From contig CAJYHN010000012.1 in NCBI GenBank assembly GCA_913774665.1, positions 124,001 to 188,000 on the forward strand: a stretch of 64,000 nucleotides of DNA, in the 5' to 3' direction. The position numbers were made by a program, and so were the translations under genes. The notes below the pieces were generated by a model. That model was not told the DNA's origin. It saw only the letters and a list, made by a program, of their open reading frames with translations, and did no database searches. Shown piece after piece: positions 52,473 to 60,705 of this stretch. The DNA is from an uncultured Microbacterium sp. GTDB lineage: Bacteria > Actinomycetota > Actinomycetes > Actinomycetales > Microbacteriaceae. Position 1 is the first letter of the stretch. Every line of letters begins with the position of its first letter.

Positions 52473-53303
52473 ATGCGGACCCGAGGCGACATCGAGTGCT
52501 GGCTGACCGACATGGACGGCGTTCTCGTCCACGAGAACACGCCCATCGCCGGAGCATCCGAGCTGCTCGCGCAGTGGCGCTCCGAGGGCACGCCGTTCCT
52601 CGTGCTGACGAACAACTCGATCTACACCCCGCGCGATCTCAGCGCCCGCCTGCGCGCGTCGGGGCTCGTCGTCCCCGAGTCGTCGATCTGGACGTCGGCG
52701 CTCGCCACGGCCGACTTCCTCACGTCGCAGATGCCCGGCGGCTCCGCCTTCGTCATCGGCGAGGCGGGGCTGACTACCGCCCTGCACGAGGCGGGCTTCA
52801 TCATGACCGAGACCACCCCCGACTACGTCGTCGTGGGTGAGACCCGCAACTACTCGTTCGAAGCGATCACGAAGGCGATCCGCTTCATCCGCGGGGGCGC
52901 GCGGTTCATCGCGACGAATCCGGATGCCACGGGCCCCTCGACCGAGGGAGTGCTGCCCGCGACCGGAGCCATCGCAGCGCTCATCACCAAGGCCACGGGC
53001 AAAGAGCCCTACATCGTCGGCAAGCCCAACCCGATGATGTTCCGTTCCGCCCTGAACCGCATCGGCGCGCACAGCGAGAACACCGGCATGATCGGCGACC
53101 GCATGGACACCGACATCGTCGCCGGCATCGAGGCGGGCCTGCACACCGTGCTCGTCATGACCGGCATCAGCGACCAGCGCGAGATCGAACGCTACCCGTT
53201 CCGCCCCGACGAGATCCTGGGCTCGGTCGCCGAACTCGTGCGCGCCGAACCCGTCGAGACCGACCTCGCCGACGGCGAAGAGGGCCTCGAAGCGGGACTC
53301 TGA
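52473..53303 (+). CDS. HAD-IIA family hydrolase (NagD-like phosphatase)
   Basis: A 276-residue phosphatase of the HAD superfamily with a type IIA cap. Motif I is WLTDMDGVLVHENTPI (nucleophile Asp13, acid Asp15), motif II is FLVLTNNS, the Lys of motif III lies in EPYIVGKPNP, and motif IV is GMIGDRMDTDIVAGIEAG. This is the order of NagD and p-nitrophenyl phosphatase-like enzymes acting on nucleotides or sugar phosphates. The C-terminal 20 residues are acidic. The start is set by the -10 box. Confidence 0.93.
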   Translation: MRTRGDIECWLTDMDGVLVHENTPIAGASELLAQWRSEGTPFLVLTNNSIYTPRDLSARLRASGLVVPESSIWTSALATADFLTSQMPGGSAFVIGEAGLTTALHEAGFIMTETTPDYVVVGETRNYSFEAITKAIRFIRGGARFIATNPDATGPSTEGVLPATGAIAALITKATGKEPYIVGKPNPMMFRSALNRIGAHSENTGMIGDRMDTDIVAGIEAGLHTVLVMTGISDQREIERYPFRPDEILGSVAELVRAEPVETDLADGEEGLEAGL

Positions 53304-53321
53304 GCCCGAGGAGACGACATC

Positions 53322-53468
53322 ATGGACGACCGCACTCTCTGGCTGATCGTCGCCTTCGTCATCACGGCGGGAACACTCGCCGCCTTCCTCGTGCAGTGGC
53401 ACCGTTCGCGACGCGGCGGCAGCGGTCACCGCGACCCGTTCGATGGGCCGGGAGACGACGCGTCCTGA
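53322..53468 (+). CDS. small single-span membrane protein
   Basis: A 48-residue protein beginning MDDRTLWLIVAFVITAGTLA. It has one membrane segment (about 6-25), then a basic stop-transfer WHRSRRGG and a Gly/Asp-rich tail. GAGGAG lies 9 bp before the ATG and the gene is 18 bp after the HAD gene, so it is cotranscribed. It has no recognised family. Confidence 0.65.
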   Translation: MDDRTLWLIVAFVITAGTLAAFLVQWHRSRRGGSGHRDPFDGPGDDAS

Positions 53469-53522
53469 GCACGGCTGTCGCACCGCTCGGGGCGCCGTGG
53501 GATCGGCATCCATCCCCTGCTC

Positions 53523-53600
53523 GTCACGAGAAGAGGGCGTGTCCTCGAGACAGGACGATTCGGCCTGCTCTCAGCGCACCGGCCTGTTCTGGTGACGCGA
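53523..53600. repeat. intergenic direct repeat, copy A
   Basis: First of two about 78-bp copies beginning GTCACGAG and sharing GGGCGTGT, TCGAGACAGG, CGATTCGGCCTG, CAGCGCACC and GTTCTGGT with copy B 104 bp downstream. Confidence 0.75.
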
Positions 53601-53626
53601 GTCCCGCCCGGCGACAGCGGGCGCCC

Positions 53627-53704
53627 GTCACGAGCACAGGGCGTGTGGTCGAGACAGGGCGATTCGGCCTGTTCCCAGCGCACCAGGCGGTTCTGGTACG
53701 CGTC
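53627..53704. repeat. intergenic direct repeat, copy B
   Basis: Second copy, ending just before the pyrE stop at 53709. Its end ACCAGGCGGTTCTGGT forms a small hairpin. A CCCGC/GCGGG stem lies between the two copies. Confidence 0.75.
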
Positions 53705-53708
53705 GGGC

Positions 53709-54287
53709 CTACTGCGGAGCGAGGCCCAGGTCGTCGAGGTCGATCGACCCCAGCCACCGCAACCCCTCGGCCTCGATCGCGGCCTGGGCACCGGTCTTGC
53801 GGTCGACGATGACGGCGACGGCGACGACCTCGGCGCCCTCGCGTCGCAGTGCCTCGACGGCCTTCAGCGCCGACTGGCCCGTGGTCGAGGTGTCTTCGAC
53901 GACGACGACGCGCTTGCCCTTCACATCGGCGCCCTCGATCTGGCGGCCGCGGCCGTGGTCCTTGGGCTCCTTGCGCACGACGAATGCGTCGAGCGGGCGA
54001 CCGGCGTGCACCGATTCGTGCATGACGGCGTTGGCGATGGGATCGGCGCCGAGAGTGAGTCCGCCGACCGCGACGACGCCGTCGAGGTCTTTCACCAGGT
54101 CGAGCACCAGCCGGCCGATCGCGGGAGCGGCGCGGTGGTCGAGGGTGAGCTTTCGCATGTCGACGTAGTACGTCGCCTTCTTGCCGCTCGAGAGAGTGAA
54201 GTCGCCGTGGAACACCGCCTCGTCCTTGATGAGGCCGATGAGGGCCTGACGGTCGGCTTCGAGCTCGGGCGTGGAGGCGGTGGTCAC
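53709..54287 (-). CDS. pyrE: orotate phosphoribosyltransferase
   Basis: Joins orotate and PRPP to give orotidine 5'-phosphate in pyrimidine synthesis. The 192-residue protein has HGDFTLSSGKKATYYVDMRKLTLD at the start, the flexible-loop lysines in VVRKEPKDHGRGRQIEG and the PRPP motif VVVVEDTSTTGQS. The GTG start is 7 nt from a TAGACT box. The gene is divergent from xth across about 190 bp and is not linked with other pyr genes here. Confidence 0.95.
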   Translation of the reverse strand: MTTASTPELEADRQALIGLIKDEAVFHGDFTLSSGKKATYYVDMRKLTLDHRAAPAIGRLVLDLVKDLDGVVAVGGLTLGADPIANAVMHESVHAGRPLDAFVVRKEPKDHGRGRQIEGADVKGKRVVVVEDTSTTGQSALKAVEALRREGAEVVAVAVIVDRKTGAQAAIEAEGLRWLGSIDLDDLGLAPQ

Positions 54288-54294
54288 GGCGTCG

Positions 54295-54300
54295 AGTCTA
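54295..54300 (-). promoter_or_regulatory. -10 box of pyrE, leaderless type
   Basis: TAGACT on the minus strand, 7 nt before the GTG at 54287. Confidence 0.55.
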
Positions 54301-54461
54301 TTCGGGCCCACCGCCGAAGCCGGGCTCTCGCCTGCGGACCGAGCACAACGGCGGGGCGATCGCCCGACTCGCCGATTCGCCGGATGCCAGCGCGGCGTGT
54401 CGCGCACGGCATCCGCCATTGCGTACGCCGCCCCCTGGCCGCCGATGTCGGCGGCCGAAAG

Positions 54462-54467
54462 TAGGCT
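54462..54467 (+). promoter_or_regulatory. -10 box of xth, leaderless type
   Basis: TAGGCT, then GGATGCC (7 nt), then the ATG at 54475. Confidence 0.55.
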
Positions 54468-54474
54468 GGATGCC

Positions 54475-55320
54475 ATGCGCCTGGCCACCTGGAACGTCAA
54501 CTCCATCCGTGCCCGCGTCACCCGCACCGTCGAGTTCTGCGTGCGCGAGCACATCGACGTGCTGGCGATGCAGGAGATCAAGTGCAAGACGGAGCAGTTT
54601 CCGTATGCGGCGTTCGAAGAGGCCGGGTACCACGTCGCCGCGCACGGGCTGAACCAGTGGAACGGCGTCGCCATCGCGAGCCGCGAGCCCCTCGAAGACG
54701 TCGAGATCGGCTTCCCCGGCATGCCCGGGTTCGAGAAGGGCAAAGAAGGCCCCGACCAGCCGCAGGAGGCGCGCGCGATCGGCGCGACGGTGAACGGCGT
54801 CCGCGTCTGGAGCCTCTACGTCCCCAACGGCCGCGGCCTCGACGACCCGCACTACGCCTACAAGCTCGACTGGCTCGACACGCTCCGCCAGTACGCCGCC
54901 GACACGCTGGCCGCGCATCCCGACCTGCCGCTCGCCCTCACCGGCGACTTCAACATCGCCCCCACCGACGACGACAACGGCGACCCCACGGTCGTCGAGG
55001 GGGCGACCACCCACGTCTCCCCGCCCGAGCGCGAGGCGTTCCGCGCCTTCGAGAGCGCGGGTCTCACCGACGTCGTGCGTCCGCTGATCCCCACCGGCTA
55101 CACCTACTGGGACTACAAGCAGCTGCGCTTCCCCCGCAACGAGGGCCTGCGCATCGACTTCATCCTCGGCTCGCGCGCTTTCGCCGACGCGGTGCACGGC
55201 GCCGAGATCCACCGCAACGAGCGCAAGGGCGAGGTGCCCAGCGACCATGTTCCCGTCGTCGCCGACCTCGACCTCGCGGGCGCCGACGATGATGACGACC
55301 TGCCGATGATCTTCGGCTGA
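54475..55320 (+). CDS. xth: exodeoxyribonuclease III
   Basis: AP endonuclease and 3'-repair exonuclease of base-excision repair, 281 residues. The catalytic set is LATWNVNSIRAR (Asn), AMQEIKCK (metal Glu), YVPNGR (Tyr), LTGDFNIAP (Asp/Asn), FDYIL-type RIDFILGSR and the C-terminal SDHVPVVADL (Asp/His). The C-terminal 20 residues are an acidic tail (AGADDDDDLPMIFG). The start is set by the -10 box 7 nt upstream. Confidence 0.95.
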   Translation: MRLATWNVNSIRARVTRTVEFCVREHIDVLAMQEIKCKTEQFPYAAFEEAGYHVAAHGLNQWNGVAIASREPLEDVEIGFPGMPGFEKGKEGPDQPQEARAIGATVNGVRVWSLYVPNGRGLDDPHYAYKLDWLDTLRQYAADTLAAHPDLPLALTGDFNIAPTDDDNGDPTVVEGATTHVSPPEREAFRAFESAGLTDVVRPLIPTGYTYWDYKQLRFPRNEGLRIDFILGSRAFADAVHGAEIHRNERKGEVPSDHVPVVADLDLAGADDDDDLPMIFG

Positions 55321-55704
55321 ACGCCGTCGTCGCAGAACCGACGCCCGTCCGGTCCAACGGATTCGGACGCGCGCGACGGATTCGGACCCGAAGAACCCCC
55401 GCATCTGTTGCGCGGATCCGACTGCCGTGCGCACCGCCCGCGCCGGAACGGCCCGCGCCCCTGCTCAGCGGCATCCGGAAACGTCTCCCGCACCCTGTCG
55501 AGTCCGTCATCGCCCGTTCGACGCGATAGGAGGGGAACGGTTCCCCGGAGCACCGACGAGGATCTCGCGCACGGCCCCCCGCTCGAGGCGCTGGCTCAGT
55601 GGCCATTGCCGGCCCCCGAGGTGGACGCCGTTCTCCGGCATCGCACACGCGCAAAACGACGACGGAGCCGGGGGCGAACCCCCGACCCCGTCGCGAAAGG
55701 TGCC
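55321..55704. other. 384-bp intergenic region between xth and the FMN reductase gene
   Basis: No supported gene. The left part has a 12-bp direct repeat ACGGATTCGGAC at 55357-55368 and 55376-55387, with a GTCCG/CGGAC inverted pair that could end xth transcription. The right part carries the reductase terminator. I see nothing else. Confidence 0.5.
55658..55694 (-). terminator. terminator of the FMN reductase gene
   Basis: Core stem CGGGGG/CCCCCG with a CGAA tetraloop (55669-55684), extended by outer GACGG and CCGTC pairing. On the minus strand it is followed by a short T-run, a classical intrinsic terminator. Confidence 0.7.
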
Positions 55705-56277
55705 TCAGACGGCCGGGACCTCGGCGGGAGCGGTGCGCTTCGCGAGGGTCACGAGCGCCTCGATGATCGAGCGCAGGAATGCCGCGGTGCCCTCGTCGGT
55801 GACCGTGCCGTCCTCTTCGAACAGGCCGGGGGTCGACTGGATGTAGCCCTCGGGCTGACCGAGAACCAGGGCGTTGTAGTGCAGGAGCACCGAACGCAGG
55901 TGCTGCTGGCCGGCGGCGGTGGCGATCCCGCCCTGCGAGGTGCCGATGACGGCGGTGGGCTTGTCGTTGAACGACGCCTCGCCGTAGGGGCGGGCCGACC
56001 AGTCGAGGGCGTTCTTGAGCACACCCGGGATCGAGCGGCTGTACTCGGGGGTCACGACGAACACGGCGTCGCTGTCCTCGATGGCCTTCTTGAACTGCGT
56101 CGCGACCTCGGGGAAGTTCCCGTCGTAATCGGGCGAGTAGAAGGGCAGGTCTTTGATCGGGATCTCCTTCAGCGTCACTCCTTCGGGAGCGACCTTCTCG
56201 AGTGCCTTCGCCAGACGGCGGTTGATCGAGGTGCTGGAGATGCTGCCGACGATGTAGCCGATCGTGTAGTCGGTCAC
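55705..56277 (-). CDS. NADPH-dependent FMN reductase
   Basis: A flavodoxin-fold reductase of 190 residues. The FMN phosphate loop is YIVGSISSTSINRRLAKALEK, and TPEYSRSIPGVLKNALDW plus IGTSQGGIATAAGQQHLR form the isoalloxazine site, matching the NADPH-dependent FMN/azo/chromate reductase family. The GTG start has AGAGGATC upstream. It is a solo gene with a strong terminator and probably handles quinones or flavin recycling. Confidence 0.9.
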   Translation of the reverse strand: MTDYTIGYIVGSISSTSINRRLAKALEKVAPEGVTLKEIPIKDLPFYSPDYDGNFPEVATQFKKAIEDSDAVFVVTPEYSRSIPGVLKNALDWSARPYGEASFNDKPTAVIGTSQGGIATAAGQQHLRSVLLHYNALVLGQPEGYIQSTPGLFEEDGTVTDEGTAAFLRSIIEALVTLAKRTAPAEVPAV

Positions 56278-56409
56278 GGTGATCCTCTTTCTGGTCGACG
56301 GGGGCGCCGGGCGCCCGGGCTCATTCAGCTGCAAGCATCACGATCGAACCTGTATTCCCCCTCCTCTTGACTCCACCTCGCGGGGGATGCAGGTGTCGGC
56401 GGTCGGCTC

Positions 56410-56415
56410 TAGCGT
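56410..56415 (+). promoter_or_regulatory. -10 box of the histidine kinase gene
   Basis: TAGCGT ends 6 nt before the ATG at 56422. The spacer GGAGGG could also act as a ribosome binding site if transcription starts further upstream. Confidence 0.5.
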
Positions 56416-56421
56416 GGAGGG

Positions 56422-57681
56422 ATGCCACGACTCACGCGCGCGGAACAGCGGACCGACATCGTGCTCGCGGTCGTGCTGTTCCTCGGGGGCGTGCTGAGTG
56501 CGGTGCTGTCGTCGATATCGGGCATCTACGGCGACCAGCAGGGTTCTCTCGCCGTCGCGCTCGGCTACGTCGCCGTGCTCGCGATCCCGCTGGCGTTCCG
56601 CCGACGGTGGCCGTCGGTGGCGGCGGTCATCGTGACCCTCGCGTACTTCCTCGCCGTGACCTTCCGCATCCCCGAGCTCTATGCCGGCAACATCGCCATG
56701 TTCATCGCGCTGTACACGGTCGGCGCGTGGGAGACCAACCGCCGGCGCGCGACGATCGTGCGCATCGCCCTCATCGTGGGGATGTTCGCGTGGTTGTTCG
56801 TCGTCATGTTCCAGCAGGCCACGCTCCCCGTCGGAGAGGAGGTCGAGGGGGCGTTCTCCCGAGCGGGGTCGTTCTCGCCCTTCGTCGCGTACCAACTGCT
56901 CACCATCGGGGTGAACGCCCTGTTCTTCGGGGGCGCCTACTACTTCGGCGACCGCTCTTATCAGCAGATGCGCGAGCGCGCGGCCCTCGAGGAGCGCACC
57001 GCCGAGCTCGAGTCCGAGCGCGAGGTGACCGCGGCGCAGGCCGTGGCTCTCGACCGCGTCCGCATCGCCCGCGAACTTCACGACGTGGTCGCTCACCACG
57101 TATCGCTCATGGGGGTTCAGGCGGGCGTCGCCCGCTCGCTCCTGACCCGTGACCCCGATGCCGCTCGAGAGACGCTCTCGGGCGTCGAGAACTCGGCGCG
57201 CACCTCTCTTCACGAGCTGCGTCAGCTGCTCGAGACACTGCGCGCCCCGGGGTCCGACGGCGCCCCCGACACCGCCCCCACCACTCATGGCCTGATGTCG
57301 ATCCCGTCGCTGGTCGACGACGCCAACGCCGCCGGGCTCCCGACGACCTTCACCCTCGTCGGCGAACCCGCGTGCGACCCGCCGCCCCTCGTGCAGGTGA
57401 ATCTCTACCGCATCGCCCAAGAGGCGTTGACGAACGCCCGCCGACACGCGGGTCCCGACGCCACCGCCGACGTGCGCCTCCGGTTCGAGGCGGAGGCCGT
57501 CGAGCTCGAGATCTCGAACACCGGGCGCAGCGGTCCCGCAACCGCGGGCCTCGGTCAGCTCGGCATGCGCGAGCGGGCCGCCGTCTCGGGTGGGACGATC
57601 GAGATCGGACCGCGCTCACGCGGCGGATACCTCGTGCGGGCGCGTGTGCCCCTCGCCGCCGCGGAGGTGGCTCATGTCTGA
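56422..57681 (+). CDS. two-component sensor histidine kinase (NarL/DesK type)
   Basis: A 419-residue membrane sensor with about five to six membrane segments in residues 12-178, little extracellular sequence, then a coiled linker and the HisKA_3 box with the phosphorylated His220 in ARELHDVVAHHVSLM. The ATPase domain has QVNLYRIAQEALTNARRHAG and GLGQLGMRERAAVSGG. Such intramembrane sensors often detect membrane damage or antibiotics. It overlaps the response regulator by 8 bp. Confidence 0.93.
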   Translation: MPRLTRAEQRTDIVLAVVLFLGGVLSAVLSSISGIYGDQQGSLAVALGYVAVLAIPLAFRRRWPSVAAVIVTLAYFLAVTFRIPELYAGNIAMFIALYTVGAWETNRRRATIVRIALIVGMFAWLFVVMFQQATLPVGEEVEGAFSRAGSFSPFVAYQLLTIGVNALFFGGAYYFGDRSYQQMRERAALEERTAELESEREVTAAQAVALDRVRIARELHDVVAHHVSLMGVQAGVARSLLTRDPDAARETLSGVENSARTSLHELRQLLETLRAPGSDGAPDTAPTTHGLMSIPSLVDDANAAGLPTTFTLVGEPACDPPPLVQVNLYRIAQEALTNARRHAGPDATADVRLRFEAEAVELEISNTGRSGPATAGLGQLGMRERAAVSGGTIEIGPRSRGGYLVRARVPLAAAEVAHV

Positions 57682-58351
57682 GTTGCGCGTTCTCCTGGTC
57701 GACGACCACGCCATGATGCGGGCGGGATTCCGGACGATCCTGTCGCTCGAGCCCGACATCGAGGTCGTGGGCGAGGCCGCATCGGGTGTCGAGGCCCTCT
57801 CCGCCGCCGCGCGTCTTCGACCCGACGTCATCTGCATGGACGTGCAGATGCCCGACATGGACGGCCTCGAGGCGACCCGGCAATTGACCGCCGACCCCGC
57901 CTCGGATGCGGCCGTCCTCATCGTCACGACCTTCGACCGCGACGACTACCTCTTCTCGGCGCTGGCCGCCGGAGCCAGCGGCTTCCTGCTCAAGAACGCG
58001 GGCCCGGAGGAGCTGGTGTCGGCCGTTCGGATCGTCGGATCCGGTGATGCTCTGCTCGCCCCCGAGGTCACCCGCCGGGTCATCGAGCGTTTCGCCGCCC
58101 GTGACGCCGAGGTGCCGGCATCCCCTCCCTCCGCCACCATCGAACCGCTGAAGATGAGCGAACCGCTGACCGAGCGCGAGAGCGAGGTGCTCTCCCTCGT
58201 CGCCGAGGCGCTCAGCAACGCCGAGATCGCGGCGCGCCTGTTCATCGGCGAGGCGACGGTAAAGACGCACGTGTCGAACGTGCTGCAGAAGCTCGGCGCG
58301 CGCGACCGCGTGCAGGCCGTGATGCTGGCGCACCGGCACGGCCTGGCCTGA
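57674..58351 (+). CDS. NarL/LuxR-type response regulator
   Basis: A 225-residue regulator paired with the preceding kinase. The receiver has the acidic pocket D10/D11, phosphoacceptor D56 (VICMDVQMPDMDG), the Thr of IVTTFD and the Lys of LLKNAG. The C-terminal LuxR HTH is LTERESEVLSLVAEALSNAEIAARLFIGEATVKTHVSNVLQKLGARDRV. The ABC transporter immediately downstream is its most likely target, inferred from position. Confidence 0.95.
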   Translation: MSELRVLLVDDHAMMRAGFRTILSLEPDIEVVGEAASGVEALSAAARLRPDVICMDVQMPDMDGLEATRQLTADPASDAAVLIVTTFDRDDYLFSALAAGASGFLLKNAGPEELVSAVRIVGSGDALLAPEVTRRVIERFAARDAEVPASPPSATIEPLKMSEPLTERESEVLSLVAEALSNAEIAARLFIGEATVKTHVSNVLQKLGARDRVQAVMLAHRHGLA

Positions 58352-58354
58352 CCG

Positions 58355-58374
58355 GCGGCGCTGTCGGGCGCCGC
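58355..58374 (+). terminator. hairpin after the response regulator gene
   Basis: Perfect 7-bp stem GCGGCGC/GCGCCGC with a 6-nt loop, starting 4 bp after the stop. It partly separates the regulator from the ABC operon. Confidence 0.5.
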
Positions 58375-58581
58375 TGCCGCACTCGGATGACCCGCGATCC
58401 GCGAGCTCGTCGACCGTTCGGCGGCATCCCGGGTCGTCTCGACAGACGCGGGTGAACGCGGCGGCGGAGGGGCGAACCGCACCCCCTCCCCCTCACGGTG
58501 GAGCCACGAACCGCCCCACGGCGGAGGTGGCGCGGCATCCCCCTCCCTAGCGTGGGAGACATCGAGAAGAAGGGATGGATC

Positions 58582-59466
58582 GTGCTCCATCTGGACGGCA
58601 TCACCAAGAGCTACGGCGGACGCCGCGTGCTCGACGGCGTGGGCTTCGACGTCGCCCCCGGGCGACTCACGGGCTTCGTCGGCGGCAACGGCGCGGGGAA
58701 GACCACGACCATGCGCATCGCGCTGGGTGTGCTCGGCAAGGACGCGGGCACCGTCGAGCTGAACGGCTCGGCGGTCACCACCGCCGACCGGCGCCGCTTC
58801 GGCTACATGCCCGAGGAGCGCGGGCTGTACCCGAAGATGAAGGTGGCTGAGCACATCGCCTACCTCGCGCGGCTGCACGGCTTCGGCAAGGCCGACGCGA
58901 CCCGCAAGGCGACGACGCTCCTCGAGCGCCTGGGCCTCGGCGAGCGCCTCGGCGATCGCATCGAGACACTGTCGCTCGGCAACCAGCAGCGCGCGCAGAT
59001 CGCCGCCTCCCTCGTGCACGAGCCCGAGGTGCTGATCCTCGACGAGCCCTTCTCGGGTCTCGACCCCCTCGCAGTCGACGTGGTGGCCGGCGTCCTGCAG
59101 GAGAAGGCCGCCGACGGTGCGTCCGTGCTGTTCTCCTCGCACCAGCTCGACGTGGTCGAGCGCCTCTGCGACGACCTCGTCATCATCGCCGACGGAACGA
59201 TCCGCGCGAAGGGGAGCCGCGAAGGCCTCCGCGCCGAGCACGCGACCCACCGCTACGAGCTGGTCTCGCGCGGCGACACCGGGTGGCTGCGCGACGAGCC
59301 CGGTGTGCGGGTGATCGACTTCGACGGCGGATACGCCCTCTTCGACGCCGACGACGACCTCACCGCCCAGCGAGTGCTGCGCGACGCGGTCGGCCGCGGC
59401 GACGTCGCCAGCTTCTCTCCTCAGCGCCCCACCCTGGCCGAAATCTTCACGGAGGTCATCCAGTGA
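58582..59466 (+). CDS. ABC transporter ATP-binding protein (NatA-like)
   Basis: A 294-residue ATPase. Walker A is GGNGAGKTTT, the signature is LSLGNQQRAQIA (a Q-rich variant typical of the NatA/YhaQ group), Walker B is LILDEPFSGLDP and the switch His is in LFSSHQL. A C-terminal regulatory domain of about 80 residues follows (YELVSRGDTGWLRDEPGV). The GTG start has AAGGGA upstream. It overlaps the permease (GTGA). Together with the kinase and regulator it forms a likely stress or antibiotic-response module. Confidence 0.93.
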   Translation: MLHLDGITKSYGGRRVLDGVGFDVAPGRLTGFVGGNGAGKTTTMRIALGVLGKDAGTVELNGSAVTTADRRRFGYMPEERGLYPKMKVAEHIAYLARLHGFGKADATRKATTLLERLGLGERLGDRIETLSLGNQQRAQIAASLVHEPEVLILDEPFSGLDPLAVDVVAGVLQEKAADGASVLFSSHQLDVVERLCDDLVIIADGTIRAKGSREGLRAEHATHRYELVSRGDTGWLRDEPGVRVIDFDGGYALFDADDDLTAQRVLRDAVGRGDVASFSPQRPTLAEIFTEVIQ

Positions 59467-60608
59467 GCACCCCGACCACCACCCCTCGCCCCGCGTCGGC
59501 CACGGCGGCACCCCATCGCGCGCCGGGGGAACTGCACAGCATCTGGCTGGTCGCCGAGCGCGAGATCGGCTCGAAGCTGCGCAGCAAGGCCTTCGTCATC
59601 TCGACCGCGATCCTCATCGTGGCCGCCCTCGCGTCGGTGCTCTGGGGCGGTTTCACCGCCTCGAACGCCGGCGCCAGCGGCATCCCGATCGCGGTCACCT
59701 CGCAGACGCAGAGCGAGGTGTCGGGCCTCGACGGGCTCGAGGTGAGGGTCGCCGACAGTGACGACGCCGCCCGCGCCCTCGTGGCGGACGGGACGGTGGA
59801 TGCCGCCCTGGTCTCGGGATCGTCGGAGTCGGCGTTCGACTTCACCGTCGTGGTGAAGGACAGCGTCCCCTCGACGCTCCTGCAGATGCTGAGCGACACC
59901 CCGCCGGTGGACCGCCTCGAGCCCGGGTCGAACGCCGCCGACGTGCTGCGGTACTTCATCGCGCTGGCCTTCGGCATCGTCTTCCTCATCGCGGCGACGA
60001 CCTTCGGCGGGACGATCGCGCAGAGCGTGGTGGAGGAGAAGCAGACGCGCGTGGTCGAGATCCTCATCTCGGCGATCCCCGTGCGGGCTCTGCTCGCGGG
60101 CAAGGTGCTCGGCAACACGATCCTCGCGATGGCCCAGATCGTTCTGCTCGCCGCCGTCGCGGTCGTGGGGCTGGCCGTCACCGGCCAGGCCGGAGTACTC
60201 GACGCGCTCGGCGCCCCGATCGCGTGGTTCGCGATCTTCTTCCTGTTCGGCTTCGTCCTTCTCGCGGCACTGTTCGCCGCGGCCGCGGCGATGGTCTCGC
60301 GCCAGGAGGACATCGGGGCGACGACCACCCCGATCACCATGCTGATCATGGCGCCGTACTTCCTGGTGATCTTCTTCAACGACAACCCCGTCGTGCTGAC
60401 GATCATGTCGTACGTGCCGTTCTCGGCCCCGGTGGGAATGCCGCTGCGCATGTACCTCGGCGACGCGCAGTGGTGGGAGCCCGTGCTGTCGCTCCTCGTG
60501 CTGCTGGGCTCGTGCGTGCTCGCGATCGGCGTCGCCGCGCGCATCTACCGCAACTCGCTGCTGCGCATGGGGGCGCGCGTCACGCTCGGCGAGGCTCTGC
60601 GGGGCTGA
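59463..60608 (+). CDS. ABC transporter permease (NatB/YhaP-like)
   Basis: Membrane partner of the NatA-like ATPase, 381 residues. One N-terminal membrane segment (about 45-65) is followed by a large extracellular domain (about 66-160) and then five to six membrane segments. The cytosolic VVEEKQTRVVEILISAIPVRALLAGKVLG motif is characteristic of NatB/ABC-2 type exporters. NatAB homologues extrude sodium or protect against membrane-active compounds; which applies here is unknown. Confidence 0.92.
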   Translation: MSTPTTTPRPASATAAPHRAPGELHSIWLVAEREIGSKLRSKAFVISTAILIVAALASVLWGGFTASNAGASGIPIAVTSQTQSEVSGLDGLEVRVADSDDAARALVADGTVDAALVSGSSESAFDFTVVVKDSVPSTLLQMLSDTPPVDRLEPGSNAADVLRYFIALAFGIVFLIAATTFGGTIAQSVVEEKQTRVVEILISAIPVRALLAGKVLGNTILAMAQIVLLAAVAVVGLAVTGQAGVLDALGAPIAWFAIFFLFGFVLLAALFAAAAAMVSRQEDIGATTTPITMLIMAPYFLVIFFNDNPVVLTIMSYVPFSAPVGMPLRMYLGDAQWWEPVLSLLVLLGSCVLAIGVAARIYRNSLLRMGARVTLGEALRG

Positions 60609-60628
60609 CCGGTTCGGGTCCGGTCAGC

Positions 60629-60670
60629 GGGCGGGTGGATGCAGCGGCTTCGGCGTCCACCCGCCCTTTT
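60629..60670 (+). terminator. intrinsic terminator of the NatAB-like operon
   Basis: 11-bp perfect stem (GGGCGGGTGGA and TCCACCCGCCC) followed directly by TTTT, 21 bp after the stop. Confidence 0.8.
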
Positions 60671-60692
60671 CGTCGTCGTGAAGCGGCGTCGT

Positions 60693-60698
60693 TAGGCT
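60693..60698 (+). promoter_or_regulatory. -10 box of the 60706 gene, leaderless type
   Basis: TAGGCT ends 7 nt before the ATG at 60706. Confidence 0.55.
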
Positions 60699-60705
60699 CG
60701 ACGAC

